Under the pieces are notes generated by a model. It saw only the letters and a list, made by a program, of their open reading frames with translations, ran no database searches and was not told the DNA's origin. Both the position numbers and the translations under genes were made by a program. This document shows positions 32,601-42,453 of a DNA stretch of 55,955 nucleotides, in pieces. The stretch's first letter is position 1, and every line of letters begins with the position of its first letter. This DNA comes from Clostridia bacterium (lineage in GTDB: Bacteria; Bacillota; Clostridia; UMGS1883; UMGS1540): contig JAQXGO010000104.1 of NCBI GenBank assembly GCA_029006755.1, positions 1-55,955 on the forward strand, given 5' to 3'.

Positions 32601-32932
32601 GCGAGGAGGAAGCGGTTTCTGTTACGGATGTTTTGATTGACAGGTTTGGCGAACCTCCGGCAAGAACATTGCGGCTGATTGACGTTGCACTCCTTCGCGT
32701 ATATGCAGAGGCTGCCGGTATTGGGGAGGTGACGCAAAGCGGCGGCAAGGTTATTATGTATTATGACAAGAAACCGAATATGGAACGAGTCAGCGCCGTT
32801 ATTGCAGAAAACCGCGGTGGCATCTTGTTTGGCGCAGGCGAACGTCCGTACCTTGCCTTGCGGGAGAACTTTTTAAAGAATGTGAATGATACGAAAAAAA
32901 TAAAAAAATTGCTAAAAGACTTGAAAAATTGA
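29657..32932 (+). CDS. mfd: Transcription-repair coupling factor
   Basis: RID-like [62 protein letters not shown]. Confidence 0.97.
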   Translation: [1091 protein letters not shown]

Positions 32933-32949
32933 CAGAAGTGTAGTATGAT
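32921..32949 (+). promoter_or_regulatory. Possible promoter TTGAAA-17-TATGAT upstream of the prsA-like gene
   Basis: -35 32921-32926, 17 bp spacer, -10 32944-32949. Confidence 0.5.
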
Positions 32950-32985
32950 AGTTGAGTGTGAAATTAACTGGAAAGGAAGACGAAA

Positions 32986-34098
32986 ATGAAGAGAATTAAA
33001 CTGTTGGCTATTTTGGCGGCGGCACTCATGCTTCTTTCGGCATGCAACATTATCAATGTTACCGAAGCAGCTTCTATTGGGGATACGGTTGTGTATAAGG
33101 GAGAATTTGCGTATTATATGCAAATGGGTAAATCCGCTGCCATGAAGGAAGCGCAGGCACAGGGGCTTACCATTGAAACAGATGATGACTGGAATAACGT
33201 AAAAATCGGTGAAAAGACGGCTGCACAGTATGCAAAAGATGAAGCAGTGAAGAACCTAAAAAGTGTGATGGTGGCAGAAGCGAAGGCAAAGAAGGAAGGC
33301 TTTACGCTGGATGATGCAGGGAAAGAAGAAATTAAGACCACAAAAGAAAGCATGATCAGCCAGATGGGCGGCCGCTATGAGTATGAAAACGTACTGAATG
33401 ATATGGGCATTAGCCAAACAGAGTTCAATACTTTGATAGAACGCAGCGTTTATGCAGGCAAGTATTTAAGCCAGTTTGCAGAGAACGCTGATGAAGTCAA
33501 GGTATCGGACGATGAAGCGATTGCAAAATATGATGCTGATTATGTATATGTAAAACATATCTTGATATCCAACCAGGCACCGGAAGATACAACAGAAGAA
33601 GCTGTGGTGGAAGAAGCACCTTTGGCGGAGGGCACAGAAGCTGAAGAGAATGTACCGGAGGCGGAGGCAATTGACTATGATGCAGAAGCCAAGAAAGAGG
33701 CGGAAGGCATTTTAGAAAAACTCGCAAGTGGTGCAGACTTTGAGAAACTGATGAACGAGCATTCTGATGATAGTCGCGATGAAAACGGTAAACTGCAGAG
33801 CAACGGCTACATCATGACGGATAATGGACAAATGGTTAAGGAATTTGAAGATGCTGCCATGAAGCTGGAGATTGGTGCATATACAACTGAACTAGTGCAA
33901 ACCTCTTACGGATACCACATTATTAAGAGGTTTGAAAACCCCAAGACCGGGGAGGATTATACCAGCACATTAGAAGACATTAAAAAGGAACTTGCCAACG
34001 AAAAGACAGAAGACCTGATTAATGCATGGGCAGAAGAAATTGGCTTTGTCCTGAACCAGAAGTTTATCGACAGAGTTAAGGTTAAAATGGAGGGATAA
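32986..34098 (+). CDS. Foldase/parvulin-type peptidylprolyl isomerase lipoprotein (PrsA/SurA-like)
   Basis: Lipobox LLSAC; parvulin elements YVKHILISN ... LASGADFEKLMNEHSDDS ... LVQTSYGYHIIKRFE. Confidence 0.88.
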   Translation: MKRIKLLAILAAALMLLSACNIINVTEAASIGDTVVYKGEFAYYMQMGKSAAMKEAQAQGLTIETDDDWNNVKIGEKTAAQYAKDEAVKNLKSVMVAEAKAKKEGFTLDDAGKEEIKTTKESMISQMGGRYEYENVLNDMGISQTEFNTLIERSVYAGKYLSQFAENADEVKVSDDEAIAKYDADYVYVKHILISNQAPEDTTEEAVVEEAPLAEGTEAEENVPEAEAIDYDAEAKKEAEGILEKLASGADFEKLMNEHSDDSRDENGKLQSNGYIMTDNGQMVKEFEDAAMKLEIGAYTTELVQTSYGYHIIKRFENPKTGEDYTSTLEDIKKELANEKTEDLINAWAEEIGFVLNQKFIDRVKVKMEG

Positions 34099-34101
34099 GT
34101 T

Positions 34102-34842
34102 TTGTCAGGGCATTCTAAATGGAGTAATATCAAGCATAAAAAAGAAAAAAGTGATGCGCAAAGAGCAAAAATATTCACAAAGATTGGCAGAGAGATATCT
34201 GTTATTGTTAAGGCCGGCGGCGCGGATCCTGAAGTGAATGGAAAGCTGAAGGATGTTATTGCAAAAGCGCGTTCCAACAATATGCCGAATGACAACATTA
34301 TGCGTTGTATTAAAAAGGCGGCCGGGGACCAGACGGCGGATAATTATGAAGAAATTATTTACGAGGGCTATGGGCCAAGCGGTGTAGCGGTTATTGTTGA
34401 AACGCTTACAGATAACCGCAATCGTACGGCAGCAGATATGCGGCATTATTTTGATAAGTACGGCGGTAATCTGGGGCAGACAGGCTGCGTAACCTTTATG
34501 TTTGATACGCGCGGTGTGATCTTGGTGGAAAAAGGCGATGTGGATGAGGAAACCATTATGATGGAAGCCTTAGAAGCCGGTGCGGACGATTTCAGCAGTG
34601 AGGATGAGTATTTTGAAATTATGACATCCACGGAAAGCTTTGGTGCCGTACGTGAAAGCATTGAAAACGGCGGCTACACAATTGTGTCTGCAGAAATTAT
34701 GCGCTTGCCGCAAACCACTGTAACCTTAACCGATGCAGAGGACTTAAAGAATATGAACAAGCTGATTGAAATGCTTGAGGACAATGATGATGTCCAGAAC
34801 GTGTTTCATAACTGTGATTTGCCGGAGGACGAGGAAGAATAA
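34102..34842 (+). CDS. yebC: YebC/PmpR family protein (TTG start)
   Basis: [31 protein letters not shown]...; GRNTM-like [14 protein letters not shown]. Confidence 0.95.
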   Translation: MSGHSKWSNIKHKKEKSDAQRAKIFTKIGREISVIVKAGGADPEVNGKLKDVIAKARSNNMPNDNIMRCIKKAAGDQTADNYEEIIYEGYGPSGVAVIVETLTDNRNRTAADMRHYFDKYGGNLGQTGCVTFMFDTRGVILVEKGDVDEETIMMEALEAGADDFSSEDEYFEIMTSTESFGAVRESIENGGYTIVSAEIMRLPQTTVTLTDAEDLKNMNKLIEMLEDNDDVQNVFHNCDLPEDEEE

Positions 34843-34866
34843 AGTAGGTAGATAACAGAAGAATAG

Positions 34867-34921
34867 AAAAGCACATCCTTTCTGTATAAAACCTGATGGG
34901 TTTGAGAAAGCGATGTGCTTT
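34867..34921. terminator. Bidirectional terminator between yebC and the DUF3842 gene
   Basis: AAGCACATC (34869-34877) / GATGTGCTT (34912-34920) outer stem with internal CTTTCT/AGAAAG; A- and T-rich flanks; convergent genes. Confidence 0.7.
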
Positions 34922-34924
34922 GTG

Positions 34925-35344
34925 TTATTTGTTCTCTTGTGCTACATGCTGGATAAGGGTGATTGCTTCGGCAATCAGATCGGCTATGGGTTTCCTTTCC
35001 GCCCCGACAACGAACGTGTTGCAGCGATGAAACGGAATCAGCACACGTACCGCATCGCTTTGCGATACGGCAGCTGCCATAGAAGGCGTCACCTCGCCGG
35101 TCAAGGCATCCGCAAGGACAATGCCAAACGGCCCGGTAATCACATCGGCTCGCCTTGCGGCAACAAGAGTTGCGTTTTCACCCGTAGCCGCATGGTCGGC
35201 ACCGGCTTTCATCATAACGGCGGTAGCAATGCTGTTTGTGCCAATCGCAGTAATTTCCACAGAGGTAGAAAGTTCTTTGCGGATGCCTTCTATTAATAAA
35301 CGGCCTATTTTGCCGCCTTGTCCATCAATTACAACAATATGCAT
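34925..35344 (-). CDS. DUF3842 family protein
   Basis: MHIVVIDGQGGKIGRLLIEGIRK..., compact 139 aa protein matching my recollection of this family. Confidence 0.7.
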   Translation of the reverse strand: MHIVVIDGQGGKIGRLLIEGIRKELSTSVEITAIGTNSIATAVMMKAGADHAATGENATLVAARRADVITGPFGIVLADALTGEVTPSMAAAVSQSDAVRVLIPFHRCNTFVVGAERKPIADLIAEAITLIQHVAQENK

Positions 35345-35468
35345 GGGGATAAACCTCCTTCAAAATTGTGTTTCTATTGTATACCAATTCGGAACAAAAG
35401 GCAAGAGTTTTTTTATAGAGCGTCTTTTTATGGAATGTAAAAAATGTATGAACGGATTTGTAAATATC

Positions 35469-35497
35469 TTGACAGTAAATGGTAATTTTTATATAAT
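35469..35497 (+). promoter_or_regulatory. SigA promoter TTGACA-17-TATAAT upstream of the ABC exporter pair
   Basis: TTGACA 35469-35474, TATAAT 35492-35497. Confidence 0.8.
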
Positions 35498-35535
35498 AAA
35501 AAGCAAAAGTTTTCCTGGGTAAAGGAGGAGCGATT

Positions 35536-37266
35536 TTGGTAAAAAAAATACTGTCTTGCTTAGACAAATATACTATATATGCCATATTGTGCCCGTTATT
35601 CGTTGTTATCGAAACGGTTTTGGAAGTTTTTATTCCCTTCTATATGTCCAAAATCATCGATGTAGGCATGGCAAATGGGGGTGACATAGCGTATATCAGC
35701 CGCATGGGCGGCCTTATGGTTGCTTTTGCTGTTTTATCGCTCGTTTGCGGTGCCGTGGCCGCACACTTTGCAGCGAGAGCCTCTGCAGGCTTAGCAAAAG
35801 GGATCCGTAAAAAGATTTTTGATCGGATACAGGATTTTTCCTTTGCCAATATTGACCGTTTCAGTACAGCTTCTCTGGTGACGAGAATCACAACGGATGT
35901 AACCACAACACAGCAGGCTTTTATGATGACCATTCGCAGTGTTGTACGTTCTCCGGTTATGTTGATTGTGGCAACAGTTATGGCAGTCCGGATTAACTGG
36001 CAGCTTTCTACTATCTTTTTTGTCGCACTGCCCTTTTTAGGTGCGATTTTAGTCATTATTGCAATTCGGGCGTTTCCGCGTTTCAAATATATGATGAAGA
36101 TTTACGACAAAATGAATGGCAGCGTGCAGGAAAACTTAGCCGGGATTCGTGTTGTGAAATCCTTTGTCCGAGGCGATTATGAATCAAAGCGCTTTGCCTT
36201 TTCTGCTGATGAGGTGAAGCATGCACAAATACGGGCAGAAAAGCTCTTGGCATGGAATATGCCGGTTATGCAAATTACGATGTACGGCACGATTACGGCA
36301 ATTGTATGGTTTGGCGGCCGCTTTATTATTGGCGGCATGATGACAGCAGGTGAACTGATGGGCTTTATCAGTTATGTGTCGCAAATTCTTATGTCACTGA
36401 TGATGTTGTCCATGGTGTTTGTCCTCCTGATTATGTCCCGTGCATCCGTGGCGAGAATAGCAGAGATACTGGATGAAGTGCCGGATATTGCAGATGATGG
36501 AACGGAAACCACAGTTTCTGACGGCAGTGTTGCCTTTGAAAATGTTTCCTTCAGCTACTTTAAGGATGAGAATAATGTTGTTTTGGAAAATGTCAGCTTT
36601 TCGATTGCAGCCGGCGAAACCGTAGGCATAGTAGGCGGTACAGGTTCTTCCAAAACGACACTTGTGCAGTTGATTCCAAGGCTATACGATGTTTTGGGAG
36701 GCACCATACGGGTCGGTGGCAAGGACGTGCGGCAATACAAGGTTGCTGCTTTGCGGCAGGCTGTGGCAATGGTGTTACAAAAAAACGTGCTGTTTTCGGG
36801 CACAATTCTGGATAACCTGCGTTGGGGTAACCAGAATGCTACGGAGGAGGAAGTGGTTAACGCTTGTAAAATTGCGCAGGCACATGCGTTTATTTCTTCC
36901 TTCCCGGATGGGTACCAGACGTTGCTTGGGCAGGGGGGCGTAAACCTATCCGGAGGGCAGAAGCAACGGCTTTGTATTGCCCGCGCGCTGCTGAAAACGC
37001 CGAAAATTATGATTTTGGACGATAGTACGAGTGCAGTGGATACGGCAACGGACAGTAAAATTCGTGCAGCACTTCGTGGGAATCATAAAGATATAACAAC
37101 GATTATTATTGCCCAGCGCATTTCCTCGGTTTGCGAGGCGGACAAAATTATTGTACTTGATGACGGAAAGATAAACGGCATCGGTACGCATGAAACGCTG
37201 ATGCGTGAAAATGCCATATATCGCGAGGTCTATGAATCACAACAGGAAGGAAAGGTGACAGCGTAA
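35536..37266 (+). CDS. ABC transporter, ATP-binding/permease (exporter half 1)
   Basis: TM domain plus GGTGSSKTTLVQL Walker A, LSGGQKQRLCIARALL signature; TTG start with aaaggagg. Confidence 0.93.
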   Translation: MVKKILSCLDKYTIYAILCPLFVVIETVLEVFIPFYMSKIIDVGMANGGDIAYISRMGGLMVAFAVLSLVCGAVAAHFAARASAGLAKGIRKKIFDRIQDFSFANIDRFSTASLVTRITTDVTTTQQAFMMTIRSVVRSPVMLIVATVMAVRINWQLSTIFFVALPFLGAILVIIAIRAFPRFKYMMKIYDKMNGSVQENLAGIRVVKSFVRGDYESKRFAFSADEVKHAQIRAEKLLAWNMPVMQITMYGTITAIVWFGGRFIIGGMMTAGELMGFISYVSQILMSLMMLSMVFVLLIMSRASVARIAEILDEVPDIADDGTETTVSDGSVAFENVSFSYFKDENNVVLENVSFSIAAGETVGIVGGTGSSKTTLVQLIPRLYDVLGGTIRVGGKDVRQYKVAALRQAVAMVLQKNVLFSGTILDNLRWGNQNATEEEVVNACKIAQAHAFISSFPDGYQTLLGQGGVNLSGGQKQRLCIARALLKTPKIMILDDSTSAVDTATDSKIRAALRGNHKDITTIIIAQRISSVCEADKIIVLDDGKINGIGTHETLMRENAIYREVYESQQEGKVTA

Positions 37267-39098
37267 TGAGACCAACCACCAAAAGTGTCCGCAAACCCCA
37301 AAACGCGAAAAAAACACTTAAGCGGATTTTAAGCTATTTGGATGCCTATAAAGGGCGGTTGCCGGTTGTTGCGATTAGTATTATCATAAGCTCTACGGCC
37401 GGGGTCGCAGGCACCTATCTTTTAAAACCCCTTTTAAATAATTATATTGTGCCGTTCATCGGTCAGCAAAGTCCGGATTATTCCGGCTTTATCCGCCTTA
37501 TTTTAGTACTGGTTTTGATTTATGCATCGGGAGCATTATGTTCCGTCCTCTATTCGCGTATGATGGTCGATATTTCAAAAGGTGCTCTGGCAAAAATCCG
37601 TAAGGATCTTTTTTCTCACATGCAGAAGCTTCCAATTCGCTTTTTCGACACGCATACGCATGGCGAATTAATGAGCTGCTACTCGAACGATATTGATGCA
37701 TTGCGTGAAATGCTCAGCCAGGCAATCCCGCAGTTCTTTTCCTGCTTATTGTCTTTTACGGGTGTCTTTGTAATGATGATTGTATTAAGCCCGTATCTCA
37801 CCATATTGGCAGTGCTTATGCTTTGCCTGATGCTCTTGGTTGTAAAAAAAATCGGTGCCAAGAGTGCAGGGTTTTTCCGGGCACAGCAAAAGTCTATCGG
37901 TGCTTTAAATGGCTATGTGGAAGAGATGGTGGAAGGGCAGAAGGTTGTGCAGGTTTTTGGTCATGAGGATAAGGTAAAAAAGGATTTCGTCGCTTTGAAC
38001 GAAGAGCTATGCACGTCTGCGACAAATGCACACACATTTGCCAATATTCTTATGCCTATTATGGGGAACCTCTCCTATCTGCATTACGCGCTGACAGCGG
38101 TTTTGGGAGCAATTCTGGCTTTGCAAGGGCTTTCGGATGTAGGTACAATTGCTTCCTTCTTGCAGTACACGCGTTCGTTTGCCCAGCCACTTACGCAAAT
38201 GTCCCAACTTTTTAATTCTATTTTGAGTGCGATGGCAGGCGCAGAACGTATCTTTGCGGTGATTGATGAACCTATTGAGGCAGACAACGGCGATGTGGTG
38301 TTAGAGAAAAAAGACGGGGAATGGGTTTGGTGTGTGCCGGGAAAGGAAACAACCTATGTTCCGGTGCGCGGTGATGTTCGTTTCCATGATGTGACCTTTG
38401 GGTATGTGCCTGAAAAAATGGTTTTGCATCATGTGTCATTGTATGCAAAGCCGGGGCAGAAAATAGCGTTTGTTGGCTCAACCGGTGCGGGAAAGACCAC
38501 AATTACGAACTTGATAAATCGCTTTTATGATATTGAAGAAGGGACGATTACCTATGATGGAATCCCGATTCAGAGAATTTGCAAAGAAGATTTAAGACGT
38601 TCCATGTCTATGGTTTTGCAGGATACGCATTTGTTTACAGGGACTGTGGCCGATAACATTCGGTACGGCCGTCTTGATGCTACAGATGAAGAAGTGATTG
38701 CCGCTGCAAAAATTGCAAATGCGCATACGTTTATTATGCATCTTGAAAAAGGGTACGATACGGAATTGTCAGCAGACGGCGGAAATTTAAGCCAGGGACA
38801 AAGACAGCTTCTTTCGATTGCGCGTGCGGCTGTTGCTGATCCGCCTGTACTGATTTTAGATGAGGCAACAAGCTCTATTGATACAAGGACAGAAAAGCTG
38901 ATAGAAAAAGGCATGGACAAACTGATGGAAGGCAGAACAGTGTTTGTAATTGCCCACCGCTTGTCTACGGTTCGGAATGCAGATGCAATTATGGTATTGG
39001 AAAATGGAAACATTATTGAACGCGGCGACCATGATGATTTAATCAAAAGCCGCGGCAAATACTATCAACTCTATACCGGCATGTTTGAATTGGAATAG
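37266..39098 (+). CDS. ABC transporter, ATP-binding/permease (exporter half 2)
   Basis: GSTGAGKTTITNLINRFYD, LSQGQRQLLSIARAAVADPPVLILDEATSSID; overlaps the preceding gene by 1 base. Confidence 0.94.
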   Translation: MRPTTKSVRKPQNAKKTLKRILSYLDAYKGRLPVVAISIIISSTAGVAGTYLLKPLLNNYIVPFIGQQSPDYSGFIRLILVLVLIYASGALCSVLYSRMMVDISKGALAKIRKDLFSHMQKLPIRFFDTHTHGELMSCYSNDIDALREMLSQAIPQFFSCLLSFTGVFVMMIVLSPYLTILAVLMLCLMLLVVKKIGAKSAGFFRAQQKSIGALNGYVEEMVEGQKVVQVFGHEDKVKKDFVALNEELCTSATNAHTFANILMPIMGNLSYLHYALTAVLGAILALQGLSDVGTIASFLQYTRSFAQPLTQMSQLFNSILSAMAGAERIFAVIDEPIEADNGDVVLEKKDGEWVWCVPGKETTYVPVRGDVRFHDVTFGYVPEKMVLHHVSLYAKPGQKIAFVGSTGAGKTTITNLINRFYDIEEGTITYDGIPIQRICKEDLRRSMSMVLQDTHLFTGTVADNIRYGRLDATDEEVIAAAKIANAHTFIMHLEKGYDTELSADGGNLSQGQRQLLSIARAAVADPPVLILDEATSSIDTRTEKLIEKGMDKLMEGRTVFVIAHRLSTVRNADAIMVLENGNIIERGDHDDLIKSRGKYYQLYTGMFELE

Positions 39099-39099
39099 A

Positions 39100-40281
39100 T
39101 CAAATGTTTGCAGCAGCTACATAGGCACTACTCCAAGCCCATTGCAGGTTGAAGCCGCCGCAGTCGCCATCAATATCGAGCACTTCGCCGCAAAGAAATA
39201 AGCCGGGTACGAAGTAGGATTCCATGGTTTCGGGGCAAACCTCATCTGTGCAGATGCCACCTGCAGTGACTTGTGCATTTGCCCAGGGCATAACCCCGGA
39301 AGCAGACAGACGAAAATCGAATAAGAGTTGAACGAGCGTGTCATGGTTTGTGGCACGCTTTATAATTTCCCGGGCAATGTTCTTAGGCAAAAGCCCATAC
39401 AGAAAACACTCGCCGGTGAGATGGGGGCAGGCCTTGCGACGATTGTTGAGCAGTTCCGAGATAGAAGCTTTATCCATGCCGGGGAAAAAATTGATGGAAA
39501 TTGTCACATTTTGTCTGGCAGAGGCGTGTGCAGAGACAATACGGGATAAATTGAAAATAGGCGGGCCGGAAAGACCGTAATCCGTAAACAAAATCTCGCC
39601 GGATTCCTGCCGAATGAGCTTATCCCCAGCATACACAGAGGCTGTACCTACATGCTTTGTCCCTTTAAGGGCATGCATAGAAGGGGTTGTTTTCACCTGG
39701 ACCAAGGAAGGGATAGGGGGTACAATCGAATGCCCTAATGCGGTCAAAAGGGTATACCCCTGTCCGTCTGTCCCCATAGAGGGTGCAGCCTTGCCGCCGG
39801 TAGCAACGATGACAGTCTTGGCAGAATAGGTTTTGCCATCCTCTGTGCTGAGAGAAAAGCCGTTTTTTGTCGAAACAATTCCGGTAATGAAGGAATTTGT
39901 ATGTTCCACAACAGAAAGACGCTGCAATTCTAAACGCATAAGATCAAGAACAGCATTGCTTTGCAGGCTCTGCGGATAAAGCTTTCCGTTCTCTCCTTCC
40001 ATGACAGGCAAGCCGATACTCTCGAAAAACCGGATTGTATCCGATACAGAAAAGGCCTCCAGTGCGTATGTGGCGAAGGAAACACTTTTTCCGTGATAGC
40101 GGCGCAAGGCAATCTGGCGATTGCTGATATTGCATCGCCCATTACCGGTGGATAAAAGTTTTTTTCCCACACGCGGCAAGCGTTCTAATAAAAGAACCTG
40201 CTTTCCGCGCCGCGCTGCAAAAATAGCAGCGCATAATCCGGCAGCACCGCCGCCTACAATCGCTGTGTCGTACATTTCCAA
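39100..40281 (-). CDS. NAD(P)/FAD-dependent oxidoreductase, HI0933/BaiN-like
   Basis: DTAIVGGGAAGLCAAIFAARRGKQVLLLE, KLLSTGNGRCNISN, GEVLDIDGDCGGFNLQWAWSSAYVAA. Confidence 0.92.
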   Translation of the reverse strand: MEMYDTAIVGGGAAGLCAAIFAARRGKQVLLLERLPRVGKKLLSTGNGRCNISNRQIALRRYHGKSVSFATYALEAFSVSDTIRFFESIGLPVMEGENGKLYPQSLQSNAVLDLMRLELQRLSVVEHTNSFITGIVSTKNGFSLSTEDGKTYSAKTVIVATGGKAAPSMGTDGQGYTLLTALGHSIVPPIPSLVQVKTTPSMHALKGTKHVGTASVYAGDKLIRQESGEILFTDYGLSGPPIFNLSRIVSAHASARQNVTISINFFPGMDKASISELLNNRRKACPHLTGECFLYGLLPKNIAREIIKRATNHDTLVQLLFDFRLSASGVMPWANAQVTAGGICTDEVCPETMESYFVPGLFLCGEVLDIDGDCGGFNLQWAWSSAYVAAANI

Positions 40282-40474
40282 TCCCCTTTTTAGATGAAAG
40301 TATCATTGCAAAACCATGCAAAAAATTAATGCCAAGAATATATATAAGTTTAGCAAAAGTAAAAAAATCTGTCAAGCATTTCGTTGCATTATCATGGATT
40401 CTTTTGTAGGTTTTCTATGAAAAGACGGAACAAGATGGCAACTCGTTTGAGGATGGCCATCCAGTACATTACTG

Positions 40475-41338
40475 TTATGCGTTGAAGAAATCTTGGATTG
40501 CTGCAACCTGCAAAGCTACTGCTTTTCTTCCGATGTCATAGACTTCTTTCAGTTTATTTGGATCCTTTTCAATTTTTCCTATCTGTAGTTTTTCTTTAGG
40601 ACGAATTACGAATAGCTTCCCCTGTTTTTCTTGTTCTTTTATATATGCAAGCGTTTGGTTATAGACAAGATGGCGGTTCTCCATCGCTTCTACGAGTTTT
40701 GGATACTTTCTATATTTGAATCGTATAAAAGGCATGAGACGATTCTTCTTTTTCTCATAGCATGCAGGCTGAGTCAGCACGACAACATTTTTCGTATATC
40801 CCAATTTTTCAAAGTATTTCACCGGTATGGAATCGGCAATTCCGCCGTCAAGCAATTTCTGACCGTCTATGTCCACGATTTGAGATACCATCGGCATGGA
40901 AGCAGAAGCTCGAATCCAATCAAAACAGTGGTCGTCTTTTCCACCATAGTTGTGATATACAGCTTCTCCTGTTTCAATGTCCGTACAGACAACATAAAAA
41001 TCTATCGAATTGCTTTGAAAGGTTTCAAAATCGAACACATCGTATTTCATCGGCACTTCACCGTAAGCAAAATCCGTATTGTAGATATTTCCGGTTTTGA
41101 TCAGACTTCCGATTCCTGAAAATCTCTTGTCATTGCAATATTTCATATTGTATCGAATCGCTCTTCCGATCTGTTTTGATTTATAGTTACAGCCGAAAGC
41201 AGCACCGGCAGAAACGCCGATTATCCCATCGAAGTCTATTCCGTTTTCCATCATCACATCCATGACACCGGCGGTAAACATCCCTCGCATGGCTCCACCT
41301 TCTAAAATCAAGCCTTTTTTCAACTTATTCACATCCAT
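40475..41338 (-). CDS. Patatin-like phospholipase family protein
   Basis: LILEGGAMRGMFTAGVMDVMMENG, GVSAG nucleophile elbow, LLDGGIADSIPV. Confidence 0.93.
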   Translation of the reverse strand: MDVNKLKKGLILEGGAMRGMFTAGVMDVMMENGIDFDGIIGVSAGAAFGCNYKSKQIGRAIRYNMKYCNDKRFSGIGSLIKTGNIYNTDFAYGEVPMKYDVFDFETFQSNSIDFYVVCTDIETGEAVYHNYGGKDDHCFDWIRASASMPMVSQIVDIDGQKLLDGGIADSIPVKYFEKLGYTKNVVVLTQPACYEKKKNRLMPFIRFKYRKYPKLVEAMENRHLVYNQTLAYIKEQEKQGKLFVIRPKEKLQIGKIEKDPNKLKEVYDIGRKAVALQVAAIQDFFNA

Positions 41339-41576
41339 TCCAAAGATTCTGTACGCTCGTGGATAACACGGGCTTACAAGTAAATTAGATATCTCAACTA
41401 TGCCGAAGCCTCAATGCGATCATCACACATTTTTTCTGTAAGGAAAAAGTTTCTATGCGATATTTTATATCATTATAACATAAAAGAACAGTTTTTGGCA
41501 ATACATCTATTTACGAAAAGGAGTATGCAATAAGTACAAGATATAAAAAACATTCAAAAGCAAGCATGGTAATATC

Positions 41577-41605
41577 TTGATAATTAAATTGATTTTTGGC
41601 ATAAT
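41577..41605 (+). promoter_or_regulatory. Possible promoter TTGATA-17-CATAAT upstream of the PAP2-like gene
   Basis: -35 41577-41582, -10 41600-41605. Confidence 0.45.
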
Positions 41606-41776
41606 AAAAAGACCAGTTGGAATTTATACGGAGGGTAAATCTCTTAAAATGCCTTATTCATGCGGATGTAACGAATCGTGTCGTGCGTGTAACAGAACGT
41701 TTCTTGCATTATTCTATATCCTGTGTTACTTTAGATTTGCCGAAAGGAAAAATCAAAAGAGAAAGGAAAAAGAAGA

Positions 41777-42439
41777 ATGACAAAGAAAGGAAAAAGAAAA
41801 CTGTTTTTAGGAGGAGTGCTTGTCGCAGCTTTTGTTGTTTGGACAGTACTCATACAAACTGTGGATGTAAAACCGGTCGGACAAAACGGAACGGATATTG
41901 GATTTGCTACATTTAACTGCTGGTTTCATAAATGGACAGGCGTTCATATGACCACTTATACCATTACAGATTGGTTAGGACTCCTACCGCTATTTATATG
42001 TATGATATTTGGTGTAATCGGATTGGTACAGTGGGTAAAGAGAAGAAGTCTGGTAAAGGTGGACTATGACCTTATGATTCTCGGAGCGTATTACATTTTG
42101 GTAATGTTTGGATATGTCATCTTTGAAATAATTCCAATCAATTACAGACCAATACTGATCAATGGAGTTGTGGAAGCTTCCTATCCATCCTCTGCTGTAC
42201 TACTTGTATTAGGCGTTCTGCCGACACTTGTGGAACAAATGAATCGCAGAACGCAAAATGCTGTGTTAAAAAGGAGCATCATGATTTTCGTTGTACTTTT
42301 TTCTGCATATATGGTCATTGGGCGATTGATTTCGGGTGTTCATTGGTTTACGGATATTATAGGTTCGATATTCTTAAGCATGGGATTGTTTTATATTTAT
42401 AAAGCGGTCGTTATATTAATGCATAAAGAGTCAGAATAA
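41777..42439 (+). CDS. Phosphatase PAP2 family-like membrane protein
   Basis: Multiple TM segments; SYPSSAVLLVLGVL and GRLISGVHWFTDIIGSIFLSMGLF resemble PAP2 motifs. Confidence 0.75.
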   Translation: MTKKGKRKLFLGGVLVAAFVVWTVLIQTVDVKPVGQNGTDIGFATFNCWFHKWTGVHMTTYTITDWLGLLPLFICMIFGVIGLVQWVKRRSLVKVDYDLMILGAYYILVMFGYVIFEIIPINYRPILINGVVEASYPSSAVLLVLGVLPTLVEQMNRRTQNAVLKRSIMIFVVLFSAYMVIGRLISGVHWFTDIIGSIFLSMGLFYIYKAVVILMHKESE

Positions 42440-42453
42440 TTGGAGGTACACAT

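Noticed and set aside
41577-41780. Small ORFs upstream of the PAP2-like gene
   Set aside because: Two overlapping frames of no recognised family; more likely leader or decayed sequence than a gene.
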